Source of the DNA: Archangiaceae bacterium
GTDB taxonomy: Bacteria; Myxococcota; Myxococcia; Myxococcales; Myxococcaceae
Assembly (NCBI GenBank): GCA_016879935.1
Contig: JAACJQ010000204.1
Span: 1 to 38,811 of the forward strand
DNA: 38,811 nucleotides
Direction: 5' to 3'
The position numbers and the translations under genes are program-made. The notes under the pieces were generated by a model, which was not told the DNA's origin, made no database searches, and saw only the letters and a program-made list of their open reading frames with translations. This document shows, in pieces, positions 32,135 through 38,811 of this stretch; within the stretch, counting starts at the first letter, position 1, and the number at the start of each line of letters is the position of its first letter.

Positions 32135-32863
32135 CTACGGGTTGGTTGCCGCGCCAGGCTGCGACTGATCACCAGCGGGAGCGTTGCCCTGCTCCTTGGT
32201 GGTGCTGATGTCGTAGCGAATCGCGGGCTTGTCCTTCATCTCGGCGGTGATTCCGCCCTTCTCGTAGCCGACCACCTTCACGGTCGTGATCTTCCCGCCC
32301 TCGGCCGTGAACGTCTGGTTCGACTGGAGCTTGAACTTGTAGCCCTCGGCGTAGCTGAAGACGCCGCCGGCGCCGCGGTAGACCATGCGCACGGCGATCT
32401 GGTGATTGCCGGGCACGATGCGGCCGTTGAAGATCTCGAACTCTTCACGCTTGTTGAGGTCGTCGTTGGTGTCGACCTTGGTGAAGATGGGGGCGCCGTC
32501 GAGCGCGTAGGCGACCGACTCGAGCACGAACTGCGCGCTCATCTCCTTGCGGTGATAGATGATCGCGCGCGCGCCCTGGCTGATGTCGCCGCCGAGCACG
32601 GTCTCCTGCAGCAGCAGCAGGCGGGCCTTGGTGCGGAAGATCTTCTCTTTCAGATCGACGACTTGCTCCTCGAGCTGCTTGACGCGCGTCTGAAACGCTT
32701 CGTCAGCAGTCTGCGGAGCCGCGCCCGGTGCAGCTGGGGCGGCCGTGGTCGTTGCCGGAGCGGGTGAAGGTGTTGCAGCTCCCCCCGGAGCCGGCGTCTG
32801 TGCGAAGGCGGGCGCGAGCGAGACGAGCATCGCGACCAGCCCGACAAGACGACGTGAATTCAT
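32135..32863 (-). CDS. Secreted coiled-coil/beta-domain protein coupled to mglA
   Basis: 242 residues. The ATG overlaps the mglA stop (ATGA), so it is translationally coupled to the polarity GTPase. Signal peptide ([17 protein letters not shown]), an Ala/Pro/Thr-rich linker (24-50), a short coiled coil ([19 protein letters not shown], ~58-80), and a C-terminal beta-rich domain of ~150 residues ([25 protein letters not shown]). The Ala/Pro linker makes such proteins liable to misannotation as acyltransferase components, which I do not support. Likely periplasmic and possibly trimeric. No family name is recognised. Confidence 0.75.
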   Translation of the reverse strand: MNSRRLVGLVAMLVSLAPAFAQTPAPGGAATPSPAPATTTAAPAAPGAAPQTADEAFQTRVKQLEEQVVDLKEKIFRTKARLLLLQETVLGGDISQGARAIIYHRKEMSAQFVLESVAYALDGAPIFTKVDTNDDLNKREEFEIFNGRIVPGNHQIAVRMVYRGAGGVFSYAEGYKFKLQSNQTFTAEGGKITTVKVVGYEKGGITAEMKDKPAIRYDISTTKEQGNAPAGDQSQPGAATNP

Positions 32864-33450
32864 TGTCCACCCTTCTTGAGCTCGGTGAGGACGAGCTTCG
32901 CGACGCCCTTGAGCGTGTCGAAGACGCCGACACCGGTCGGTGCCACGGCCTGATGATCTTGAACGTTGCGCGGGTTGAGCACCTTGCGGAGCTCGTCGAC
33001 GCCGACGGCGTTGGGCAGGTCGCGCTTGTTGTACTGAATGACGAAGGGAATCTTGTTGAGGTCGTAGCCCTGCTCCGCGAGGTTGACGCGGAGGTTCTCC
33101 ATCGACTCGATGTTCGCCTCCATGCGCTCGACCTGCGAGTCGGCCACGAAGACGACGCCGTCGACGCCCTTCAAGATGAGCTTGCGGCTGGCGTCGTAGA
33201 AGACCTGACCGGGCACCGTGTAGAGGTGGAAGCGCGTCTTGAAGCCGCGAATCTCACCGAGCGACAACGGGAGGAAGTCGAAGAACAGGGTGCGATCGGT
33301 CTCGGTCGAGAGCGAGATCAGCTTGCCCTTCGTCTCGGGGTTGGTCTTGTTGTAGATGTACTGCAGGTTCGTCGTCTTCCCGCACAAGCCGGGGCCGTAG
33401 TAGACGATCTTGCAGTTAATCTCGCGGCTTGAGTAGTTGATGAAGGACAT
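32860..33450 (-). CDS. mglA: MglA, Ras-like small GTPase controlling cell polarity
   Basis: 196 residues. MglA in GTP form marks the leading pole and drives assembly of gliding and type IV pilus machines. P-loop GPGLCGKT at 19-26; TVPGQ at 78-82 in place of the usual DTAGQ, the Thr being the diagnostic MglA difference; NKRD at 141-144 for guanine. The N-terminus ([20 protein letters not shown]) and the switch regions follow M. xanthus MglA closely as I recall it. Eleven bases after mglB, and its stop overlaps the next gene, a secreted envelope protein. Cytoplasmic. Identification is very secure. Confidence 0.97.
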   Translation of the reverse strand: MSFINYSSREINCKIVYYGPGLCGKTTNLQYIYNKTNPETKGKLISLSTETDRTLFFDFLPLSLGEIRGFKTRFHLYTVPGQVFYDASRKLILKGVDGVVFVADSQVERMEANIESMENLRVNLAEQGYDLNKIPFVIQYNKRDLPNAVGVDELRKVLNPRNVQDHQAVAPTGVGVFDTLKGVAKLVLTELKKGGQ

Positions 33451-33461
33451 GGGCGGCCCGG

Positions 33462-33941
33462 TTACTCGCTGAACAGGTTGTCGATGTCGGCATCGGAGAT
33501 CTCCGCGAACGGAGACCCCGCGCCGGGCGCAGCCGAGCGTGCTGCCAGCGCCGCGAAGATCTTCTCGAGCTCGTCCGAAGCCTTCTTGATGCGAAGGCGC
33601 ACGAGGCCCAGTGAGGTGCGGTTGTCGAAGATGACCACCAGCACGACGCGGCCGCCGACCAGGGTCATGTAGAGCGAGTCTTTCGCCCCTTCATGAAACT
33701 GGTTGGGGAACTCGTTCTCGCCGATCAGCTTGGCGAGGCCACCCATCGCCGCGACGTTGCCGGCGGTGAGCGACGCGAGCGAGGTCGTGTCGATGTTGTT
33801 CGTCTGCCCGGCCGCCGAGATGAGCTGGCCGTTCTTGTCGACGAGGAACACCACCTTCGCGTTTGCGTCCTTGGTCAAGCGATCGCACACCGCGTTGATT
33901 CGGTGGAACTCCTCTTCGTACATCACGAGCTGCGAAGCCAT
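33462..33941 (-). CDS. mglB: MglB, Roadblock/LC7 GTPase-activating protein of MglA
   Basis: 159 residues. MglB is the homodimeric GAP and polarity factor that keeps MglA-GTP off the lagging pole. The sequence is a Roadblock/LC7 domain throughout: [55 protein letters not shown] and [15 protein letters not shown], followed by a tail ending in DIDNLFSE, the conserved MglB C-terminus. AGGAG lies about 13 bases before the ATG, a rather long spacing. It precedes mglA in the usual order. Preceded by a 132-base gap after recR, the likely promoter of the motility operon. Confidence 0.97.
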   Translation of the reverse strand: MASQLVMYEEEFHRINAVCDRLTKDANAKVVFLVDKNGQLISAAGQTNNIDTTSLASLTAGNVAAMGGLAKLIGENEFPNQFHEGAKDSLYMTLVGGRVVLVVIFDNRTSLGLVRLRIKKASDELEKIFAALAARSAAPGAGSPFAEISDADIDNLFSE

Positions 33942-34073
33942 GAGGTCGAAGCTCTCCTGAAGGAGAAAAAGACGTGGAAGGTGTAGCAGACGGCGAACGG
34001 CGTTTCACGCTTTATCCCCGCGAAAGGGCTCGGGGTCCACTCCTCTTTCCGAGTCGTGGGTGTGGCGTGTCAG
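33942..34073 (-). promoter_or_regulatory. Gap upstream of mglB, probable promoter region
   Basis: 132 bases between recR and mglB with no gene, the largest break in this stretch. On the coding strand it has a GC hairpin candidate (CCCCG ... CGGGG near 34,019-34,038) that might end the recR transcript, followed by AT-richer sequence (GATAAAGCG, then TCTTTTTCTCC). Promoter boxes cannot be assigned with confidence. Confidence 0.35.
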
Positions 34074-34673
34074 TCACAGCTCGCGGCGTGCGGTGAGCGC
34101 GCGGGCGAGGGTGGCCTGATCGGCGTACTCGAGATCGCCCCCCATGGGGATTCCCTGGGCGAGGCGCGAGACGCGAAGCCCCATCGGTTTGAGCAGGCGG
34201 GTCAGGTAGAGCGCGGTGGCTTCACCTTCGACGTCGGGGTTGGTGGCGACGATGATCTCTTCGACGGCCGAGTCCTGCAGGCGGGAGAGCAGCTCTTTGA
34301 TGCGCAGCTGCTCGGGGCCGACGCCTTCGAGCGGAGAGAGCACGCCGTGGAGCACGTGGTAGCGCCCGCGGAACTCCTTCGTGCGTTCGATGGCGAGCTG
34401 ATCGGAGATGCCCTCGACGACGCAGAGCAGGCGCTCTTCGCGGCGGGAATCGGTGCAGTAGCCGCAGCGGGTGTCTTCGGGCCCGTCGTGCAGGCTGAAG
34501 CAGCGCGGGCACAGCTTGACGCGATCGACCACCTCGACGAGCGCGTTCGAGAGCCCCCGCGCCAGATCGGGCGTGCGGAGCAGATGAAACGACAGCCGCT
34601 GGACCGTCTTCTCACCGATGCCAGGCAGGCGGGCGAGCTGCGCCACCAGCCGGTTGATCGCGTCGGGGGTCAT
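34074..34673 (-). CDS. recR: Recombination mediator RecR
   Basis: 199 residues from the ATG at 34671-34673, the standard RecR length. RecR forms a ring that with RecF/RecO loads RecA at gaps. An N-terminal helix-hairpin-helix (LARLPGIGEKTVQRLSFHLL) precedes the four-Cys zinc site C55, C58, C70 and C73, then the Toprim domain (LLCVVEGISD, RYHVLHGVLSPLEGVGP, EIIVATNPDVEGEAT) and the C-terminal GIPMGGDLEYAD. Ten bases after ybaB, the usual dnaX-ybaB-recR neighbourhood. Confidence 0.97.
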   Translation of the reverse strand: MTPDAINRLVAQLARLPGIGEKTVQRLSFHLLRTPDLARGLSNALVEVVDRVKLCPRCFSLHDGPEDTRCGYCTDSRREERLLCVVEGISDQLAIERTKEFRGRYHVLHGVLSPLEGVGPEQLRIKELLSRLQDSAVEEIIVATNPDVEGEATALYLTRLLKPMGLRVSRLAQGIPMGGDLEYADQATLARALTARREL

Positions 34674-34683
34674 CGAGGTGGGC

Positions 34684-34995
34684 TCAGGTGATGCCGGGAA
34701 TCTTGATGCCGCCCGACACCTTCGCGAGCTCCTTCTGCTGGTGCTCCTTGCTCTGCACGAGGGCTGCGTTGACGGCGGCGGTGACGAGGTCTTCGAGCAT
34801 GGCGAGATCGTCGACGGCCTTCTTGTCGATCTTGATGCTCTTGATCTCCTGCGTGGCGGTGGCGACGACGACGACGAGGCCATCGCCGGCCTTGCCTTCG
34901 ACCGTCTCGGCGGCGAGCTCCTGCTTCCGCTTCTCGATCTTCTCGGTCAGCTTGTTGGCCTGACGGATGAAGTAGTTGAGATCGACTCCAGGCAT
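34684..34995 (-). CDS. ybaB: YbaB/EbfC nucleoid-associated protein
   Basis: 103 residues from the ATG at 34995; a longer frame reaches back over the dnaX stop but MPGVDLNYFIRQ is the normal family start. YbaB/EbfC proteins are small DNA-binding dimers. Signatures: an N-terminal helix (ANKLTEKIEKRKQELA), the central strands GLVVVVATATQEIKSIKID, and the C-terminal helix (TAAVNAALVQSKEHQQKELAKV) ending in a Gly-rich tail. Its place between dnaX and recR is conserved in many bacteria and supports the call. Confidence 0.93.
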   Translation of the reverse strand: MPGVDLNYFIRQANKLTEKIEKRKQELAAETVEGKAGDGLVVVVATATQEIKSIKIDKKAVDDLAMLEDLVTAAVNAALVQSKEHQQKELAKVSGGIKIPGIT

Positions 34996-35057
34996 GAACG
35001 ACTCCGGGTGATGTGAGGCGTGGGGGCGTAGCGGATTCGAAAGGTCCTGAACAGGCG

Positions 35058-35999
35058 TCACTCGTCGTCGGGACTGCTGGCGGTGGGCACGAGAACGGGC
35101 GCCTCTCGAACGGGCTCGAGGTACTGCACGTGCTCGACGGTGCCGCCGAGAATGCGGAGCACGTTTCTGATGGCGGGGTGCTGCGCCACGTGGGCGTCGA
35201 TGGCGGTGTGGCGCGCCGCGGTCTCTTTGGCTTCGTTCTCGGCGATGCTGGGCGCGGCGGCGGCGAGGGCCTGCGAGGTGTTGTCTTCAGCGACCTTCGT
35301 CGGCCGGCCGAAGTGCTTCGTGAGCACCTCTTCGATCAGCTGGCGCGACATGCCGAAGACGGTGGAGCGGTGGAACGCGGCGTCGTTGGGGAAGGCGATG
35401 CGAATGGTGCCTGGCTCCATGCCCACGAAGCGGCCGTGGCTCAGTGACTTGCCGTGCCGGGGAGACGCGACGCGGACGGCTTCGACGGCCACCTTCCACT
35501 GCTCGATCAGACTCGAGGGCGCGGCGGGTCGCGGCGGGTCGACCGGCCTCTGGGCAACGGCAGCGGGCCTCGGAGCCTGGGCAGGCGTCGCAGCGATCGC
35601 CGGCTTCGGCGGCTCGACTGGTTTCTGCGCAGCGGCAGCAGGCCGCGGAGCTTCGGCAGGCATCGCAGCAACTGCCGGCTTCGGTGGCTCGACTTTCTGC
35701 GCGGCCGCAGCGCTCGCTGTGATGGGTGTTCCATCGGGAAGACACTCGCCCGACGCGCACCCTTCAGCGCTGCCTTCGGGAGCGAAGAGCTTCTCGTCGG
35801 GCTCGTCGGGAACGTCGTCGACTGCGGTCGCGGCCGACGGAGGCAGCGTGCGGTTGACGAGGCGAACCTCGGGCTGTGGCGCGGGCTTCGGAGGATCGGG
35901 CGGACGCGCTGGGGCCTTCGCAGGTTCGGCCGGTCGTGGTGCTTCAGGCGCGAAAGGGCGCGGAGGTGGAGCGACCTCCAGGCGCTCCGGCCGCGGGCT
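35058..35999 (-). CDS. dnaX: DnaX tau-specific region, in the +1 frame relative to the start of the gene
   Basis: Open in one frame from about 36,031 down to the stop at 35,058 but with no start codon or ribosome-binding site at its upstream end, so it must be entered from the dnaX frame. It encodes a Pro/Ala/Glu linker (APEAPRPAEPAKAPARP, and repeated PPKPA and APRPAA units), then a folded domain of about 150 residues with SSLIEQWKVAVEAV, IRIAFPNDAAFH and VLRILGGTVEHV, which is the tau-type C-terminal part. An internal ATG at 35663 opens a 201-residue piece, but its position inside the linker makes it unlikely to be a true start. A full tau-like product would have about 691 residues. Confidence 0.75.
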   Translation of the reverse strand, partial: SPRPERLEVAPPPRPFAPEAPRPAEPAKAPARPPDPPKPAPQPEVRLVNRTLPPSAATAVDDVPDEPDEKLFAPEGSAEGCASGECLPDGTPITASAAAAQKVEPPKPAVAAMPAEAPRPAAAAQKPVEPPKPAIAATPAQAPRPAAVAQRPVDPPRPAAPSSLIEQWKVAVEAVRVASPRHGKSLSHGRFVGMEPGTIRIAFPNDAAFHRSTVFGMSRQLIEEVLTKHFGRPTKVAEDNTSQALAAAAPSIAENEAKETAARHTAIDAHVAQHPAIRNVLRILGGTVEHVQYLEPVREAPVLVPTASSPDDE

Positions 36000-37134
36000 G
36001 ACCCGAGGCGAGGCGTTCGACGCGGCTGATCAGCTCGGGAATCGACGCGGCAGGTGACAGGTGCAGCGCTTTGAGCAGCGTCATCTCGAACGCGAGCCGC
36101 GGCTGCGGAGCACGGGCGATCTCCCACACGCCCGAGTGCACGACGTCGAACAGCCTGGCCAGCTGCGCGGCTTCGGCATCACGCGCGAGCGAGACGACCG
36201 CCTCACGATCGGTGTCGGCGAGCTCTTCGGGAGCCGCTCCAGTGGCGCGCGCGACGAACAAGTGCCGCAGCCACCAGGCGAGCTCTTCTGCGAGGCGGCG
36301 CAGATCGACGCCGCGGTTCCACAGCTCCTCGGTGTGCTTGAGCACGGTGGCGGCGTCACGCGTGACCAGCGCCTTCGCGAGCGAGTGCACGACGGTGCGA
36401 TCGATGGTGCCCAGCGCTTCGGCGACGTCGGCGTCTTTGGGTTCGTTGCCGCACGCGCTCAGCACCTGATCGAGCAGCGACAACGAGTCACGCATGCCGC
36501 CTTCTGACTGGCGCACGATGAGCGAGAGCGCGGAGTCGGAGATCTTCACCTTCTCGAGCTCGGCGATCTCCTTCAGCCGCTTGAGCATCGCGGACTGCGA
36601 GATGCGGCGGAAGTTGTGCCGCTGGCACCGCGAGAGGATCGTGTCGGGCAGCTTGTGCGCCTCGGTGGTCGCGAAGATGAACTTCACGTGACCTGGCGGC
36701 TCTTCGAGGGTCTTGAGCAGCGCGTTGAAGGCGGCGCCCGAGAGCATGTGAACTTCGTCGATGATGTAGATCTTGAAGCGGTCGCGCTGCGGTTGGTACT
36801 TCGCGTTCTCGCGAATCTCGCGAACGTTCTCGACGCCGTTGTTCGAGGCGCCGTCGATCTCCTGCACGTCGGTGCTGATGCCGTCGCGAATCTCGACGCA
36901 GGCACGGCAGGTGCCGCACGGAGTCGAGGTGGGGCCCTTCTCGCAGTTGAGGGCGCGGGCGAGCAGGCGGGCGGCGGTGGTCTTGCCGACGCCGCGAGGG
37001 CCGGCGAACAGGTACGCGTGCGCGACGCGATCGAGCTTGATGGCGTTCTCGACGGTGCGAACCACGTGCTCCTGGCCCGTCATCTCTTCGAAGGCCTGGG
37101 GCCGGTACTTGCGTGCGAGAACCGTGTAGCTCAT
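35944..37134 (-). CDS. dnaX: DNA polymerase III subunit gamma/tau, clamp-loader domains (gamma-length form)
   Basis: 396 residues. DnaX is the ATPase of the clamp loader. Walker A GPRGVGKT at 45-52, zinc-binding Cys 64, 73, 76 and 79, Walker B YIIDEVH at 123-129, sensor ATTE at 155-158 and the SRC arginine-finger motif at 168-170 are all present, followed by domain III to about residue 375. The frame then ends at a TGA at 35,944, right after domain III, about where the E. coli gamma form ends (431 residues). The tau-specific region continues directly in the +1 frame. Either a programmed frameshift gives gamma plus tau, or the sequence carries an indel in this region. Confidence 0.93.
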   Translation of the reverse strand: MSYTVLARKYRPQAFEEMTGQEHVVRTVENAIKLDRVAHAYLFAGPRGVGKTTAARLLARALNCEKGPTSTPCGTCRACVEIRDGISTDVQEIDGASNNGVENVREIRENAKYQPQRDRFKIYIIDEVHMLSGAAFNALLKTLEEPPGHVKFIFATTEAHKLPDTILSRCQRHNFRRISQSAMLKRLKEIAELEKVKISDSALSLIVRQSEGGMRDSLSLLDQVLSACGNEPKDADVAEALGTIDRTVVHSLAKALVTRDAATVLKHTEELWNRGVDLRRLAEELAWWLRHLFVARATGAAPEELADTDREAVVSLARDAEAAQLARLFDVVHSGVWEIARAPQPRLAFEMTLLKALHLSPAASIPELISRVERLASGQPAAGAPGGRSTSAPFRA

Positions 37135-37193
37135 GGCGCGCGGGTCTACTCCGAACTCGCGCGCGAGTGCATCGGTTGATCAGGGACCCACTG

Positions 37194-38603
37194 TCACAGC
37201 GTCGCGTAGATGTACGCGAAGCACATCTCGTCCTGGGTGCTCTCACCCCAGCGGATCATTCGCGAGGTCGGGTTGTCCCACGTGCAGGTGAGCGTCACCG
37301 AGCCGGTTGCCGGCACCGTGAACGGCTGCGGGCGGAAGTACTGCGACTGCCAGTGGAAGTCCCACTTGGGAATGTCGACGAGGCACGCATCGCTCGGGCC
37401 CTTGATGGTGATGCGCTTCCCGAGCGTGTGCATGTGCGGCATCAGGCCGTAGACCTTGATGGCGAGCGCGCGGGTCGGGTTCGGGAAGTCCTTGCTGTAC
37501 GTGTAGTCGGTGGAGTTCGGGGGAATCATGAAGCCGTCGCCCACGAGCGGAATCAGGTACGCCGACGTCGGGGTGGTGCCCTGCGGCGCGTACATGAGCT
37601 TCACGGCCGACTGGTCGGGCGTGCGCGTGCCCGAAGTGGTGTTGTAGTGAATCTGCATCGCGAGGGCCTGGTTCGGCTGCAGCTGAATGCCGGTGCCCGT
37701 GGGGTAGATGACGGCGCCCGTGCCGGGAGCCCACGCGCCGATGGGGCCGGGGCTGGTGAGGCCCGAATCGCCGAAGCACGTCCACCCCGGACCGGCCTCG
37801 TTCATGTCCTTCGTGCGGGCTGCGGCGCGATCGACGATGTAGACGATGACGTGGTGCACCTCGGCGGTGACTCCGGGCTGAATGTCGTAGCCGGTGACGA
37901 AGCGCGCGGCAGGCAGCGCGGGGTCGACGAGGAAGCAGCGGTAGTCATCGGTTCGCGTCGATGACGGCGTGTAGGCCTCGGTCATCGTCATGGTGGCGTC
38001 GACGCGAGGCAGCTGACCGACGGGCCCGGGAGCTGCCGGCGCACCGGCCGGGTTCCCTTCAGCGGCGCCTTCGTCGACCCACTTCGCGATGGTGTCGATC
38101 TGTGCCTGCGTGAGGCTGCGATCGTCGACGAAGGGGCCGCCGCACGAGGTGTCGGGCATCCACGGGGGCATTCGTTTCGAGGTGACGGCGACCTTCATCG
38201 CGGCGGCCATGGGCTTCGCCTGTGCGTACGTCTGGAGCGGGAACGGGCCGATGCCTCCGGCCTGGTGGCAGTTCGCGCAGCGCACCTGGGTGATGGGCAA
38301 CACGTCTTTGTACCAGAAGGTCGTGGGCATCACGGCCGTGCCGCCACCGGTGCTGGCCGAGCCTCCGCCCGAGCCGTTGTTGGCTGCGCACGCGCCGCTC
38401 AGACACATCTGGCCCGCGCCGCAGGTGGTGCACGAGGCGCCGTTGGCCCCGCACTGATCAGCCGCCGAGCCGAGCTCGCAGCGACCCGACGACGGGTTGC
38501 AGCAACCGGTCGGACACGACTTCGCGTCACAGGGAAACTTCGTGCCACACGACGCCGCGAGCACGAGGGCTGCGACGAACGAGAGCGTGCGGGGGAAGAA
38601 CAT
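37194..38603 (-). CDS. Copper type II monooxygenase-like protein with c-type haem motif
   Basis: 469 residues. The ATG at 38603 is chosen: GGAG lies 5 bases before it and it opens a signal sequence (FVAALVLAASC) with a possible lipidated Cys20. A Cys-rich segment follows (residues ~24-80: FPCDAKSCPTGCCNP, CGANGASCTTCGAGQ, a knot-like repeat), a Gly/Ser linker, then a c-type haem site (CANCH) and KRMPPWMPD. The C-terminal half resembles the copper type II ascorbate-dependent monooxygenases: HH in VHHVIVYI, the HMH in LMPHMHTLGK, and paired Cys late in the chain. Such haem-plus-PHM-like proteins are common in myxobacteria. The substrate is unknown. It is exported to the envelope. Dense in Cys, so probably disulphide-rich. 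Confidence 0.85.
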   Translation of the reverse strand: MFFPRTLSFVAALVLAASCGTKFPCDAKSCPTGCCNPSSGRCELGSAADQCGANGASCTTCGAGQMCLSGACAANNGSGGGSASTGGGTAVMPTTFWYKDVLPITQVRCANCHQAGGIGPFPLQTYAQAKPMAAAMKVAVTSKRMPPWMPDTSCGGPFVDDRSLTQAQIDTIAKWVDEGAAEGNPAGAPAAPGPVGQLPRVDATMTMTEAYTPSSTRTDDYRCFLVDPALPAARFVTGYDIQPGVTAEVHHVIVYIVDRAAARTKDMNEAGPGWTCFGDSGLTSPGPIGAWAPGTGAVIYPTGTGIQLQPNQALAMQIHYNTTSGTRTPDQSAVKLMYAPQGTTPTSAYLIPLVGDGFMIPPNSTDYTYSKDFPNPTRALAIKVYGLMPHMHTLGKRITIKGPSDACLVDIPKWDFHWQSQYFRPQPFTVPATGSVTLTCTWDNPTSRMIRWGESTQDEMCFAYIYATL

Positions 38604-38717
38604 GTCGACTCCGATGCGGAAGGCCTGAACGGGGAGCCGCACCAAAGCGGAAGTCAGTGGCCAGAAGCAACCAGCCACCGAGCGACGCAAGGCGGACCTC
38701 AGTCTATCGTTCGCGCA

Positions 38718-38811
38718 ATGCGGGTCGGCTTTGCGCTGCTCATCGTGTTTTCAGGTTGTCTGTCAGCGGACCCGGCTGCGACGTATTCCTGTCTTCCTGA
38801 CGGTGGGTGCG
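38718..38811 (+). CDS. Lipoprotein, N-terminal fragment
   Basis: The frame opens at the ATG at 38718 and runs off the window. MRVGFALLIVFSGC is a short lipoprotein signal with Cys14 as the lipidation site; the next residues (LSADPAATYSCLPDGGC) have the Asp-Gly-Gly-Cys pattern common in myxobacterial surface lipoproteins. Divergent from the monooxygenase gene, with 114 bases shared upstream. No function can be assigned. Confidence 0.6.
   Translation, partial: MRVGFALLIVFSGCLSADPAATYSCLPDGGC

Noticed and set aside
32135-32863. Dihydrolipoamide acyltransferase-like annotation
   Set aside because: Only the Ala/Pro-rich linker is similar; there is no lipoyl domain or catalytic motif, and the protein is secreted.
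1-38811. tRNA, rRNA or riboswitch genes
   Set aside because: No cloverleaf with a conserved T-loop (GTTCRAnYC) or rRNA-like stretch was recognised in the gaps.

Overview
This is a GC-rich, densely packed stretch of a Myxococcota genome, most likely of the order Myxococcales. The evidence is an MglB/MglA pair whose sequence follows the Myxococcus gliding-polarity proteins almost residue for residue (inferred from memory of the family), a Glt/Agl-type gliding gene set, many small Cys-containing lipoproteins, and short polysaccharide-export proteins paired with a beta-barrel. Most genes run on the minus strand in tight, overlapping runs.

Layout. 1-7.7 kb holds accessory metabolism and cell-surface genes: the end of an acyl-CoA synthetase, two lipoproteins, a TauE/SafE permease, a metallophosphatase, an EEP-family nuclease/phosphatase, a translationally coupled YcaO-TfuA pair (peptide backbone thioamidation type) and an EamA transporter. 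7.7-17.0 kb (minus) holds an outer-membrane barrel protein, then a set of Tad-type parts: an Flp-like prepilin, two TadE-like proteins, one TadG-like protein, an anchored protein, a small Cys-rich protein and an FHA protein. The Tad ATPase, platform proteins, secretin and prepilin peptidase are not in the window. 17.1-18.6 kb (plus) holds a carboxylesterase and a sterol-desaturase-type hydroxylase, closed by a near-perfect terminator. 18.6-19.65 kb has no intact gene and carries decayed coding sequence.

19.65-34.0 kb (minus) is the core of the window: mglB-mglA, a coiled-coil secreted protein, two large TPR periplasmic proteins, a TPR lipoprotein (GltE/AglT-like, frameshifted in this sequence), a tiny GltF-like protein, a GltG/PglI-like TonB-type inner-membrane protein, then a cyclic-nucleotide-binding protein, a secreted helical protein, an 18-strand-size beta-barrel and a short outer-membrane polysaccharide-export (OPX) lipoprotein. 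The order mglB-mglA-x-x-D-E-F-G, with start/stop overlaps at several junctions, says that the polarity switch and part of the envelope-spanning motility machine are expressed as one unit, with a polysaccharide exit channel directly downstream on the same strand. The AglRQS motor and the other Glt proteins are not here.

34.0-37.1 kb (minus) is a housekeeping replication/repair operon, dnaX-ybaB-recR. dnaX is split: the frame stops exactly after the clamp-loader domains, and the tau-specific part continues in the +1 frame. 37.2-38.6 kb is a secreted copper monooxygenase-like protein with a c-type haem motif. A divergent lipoprotein begins at 38,718 and runs off the end.
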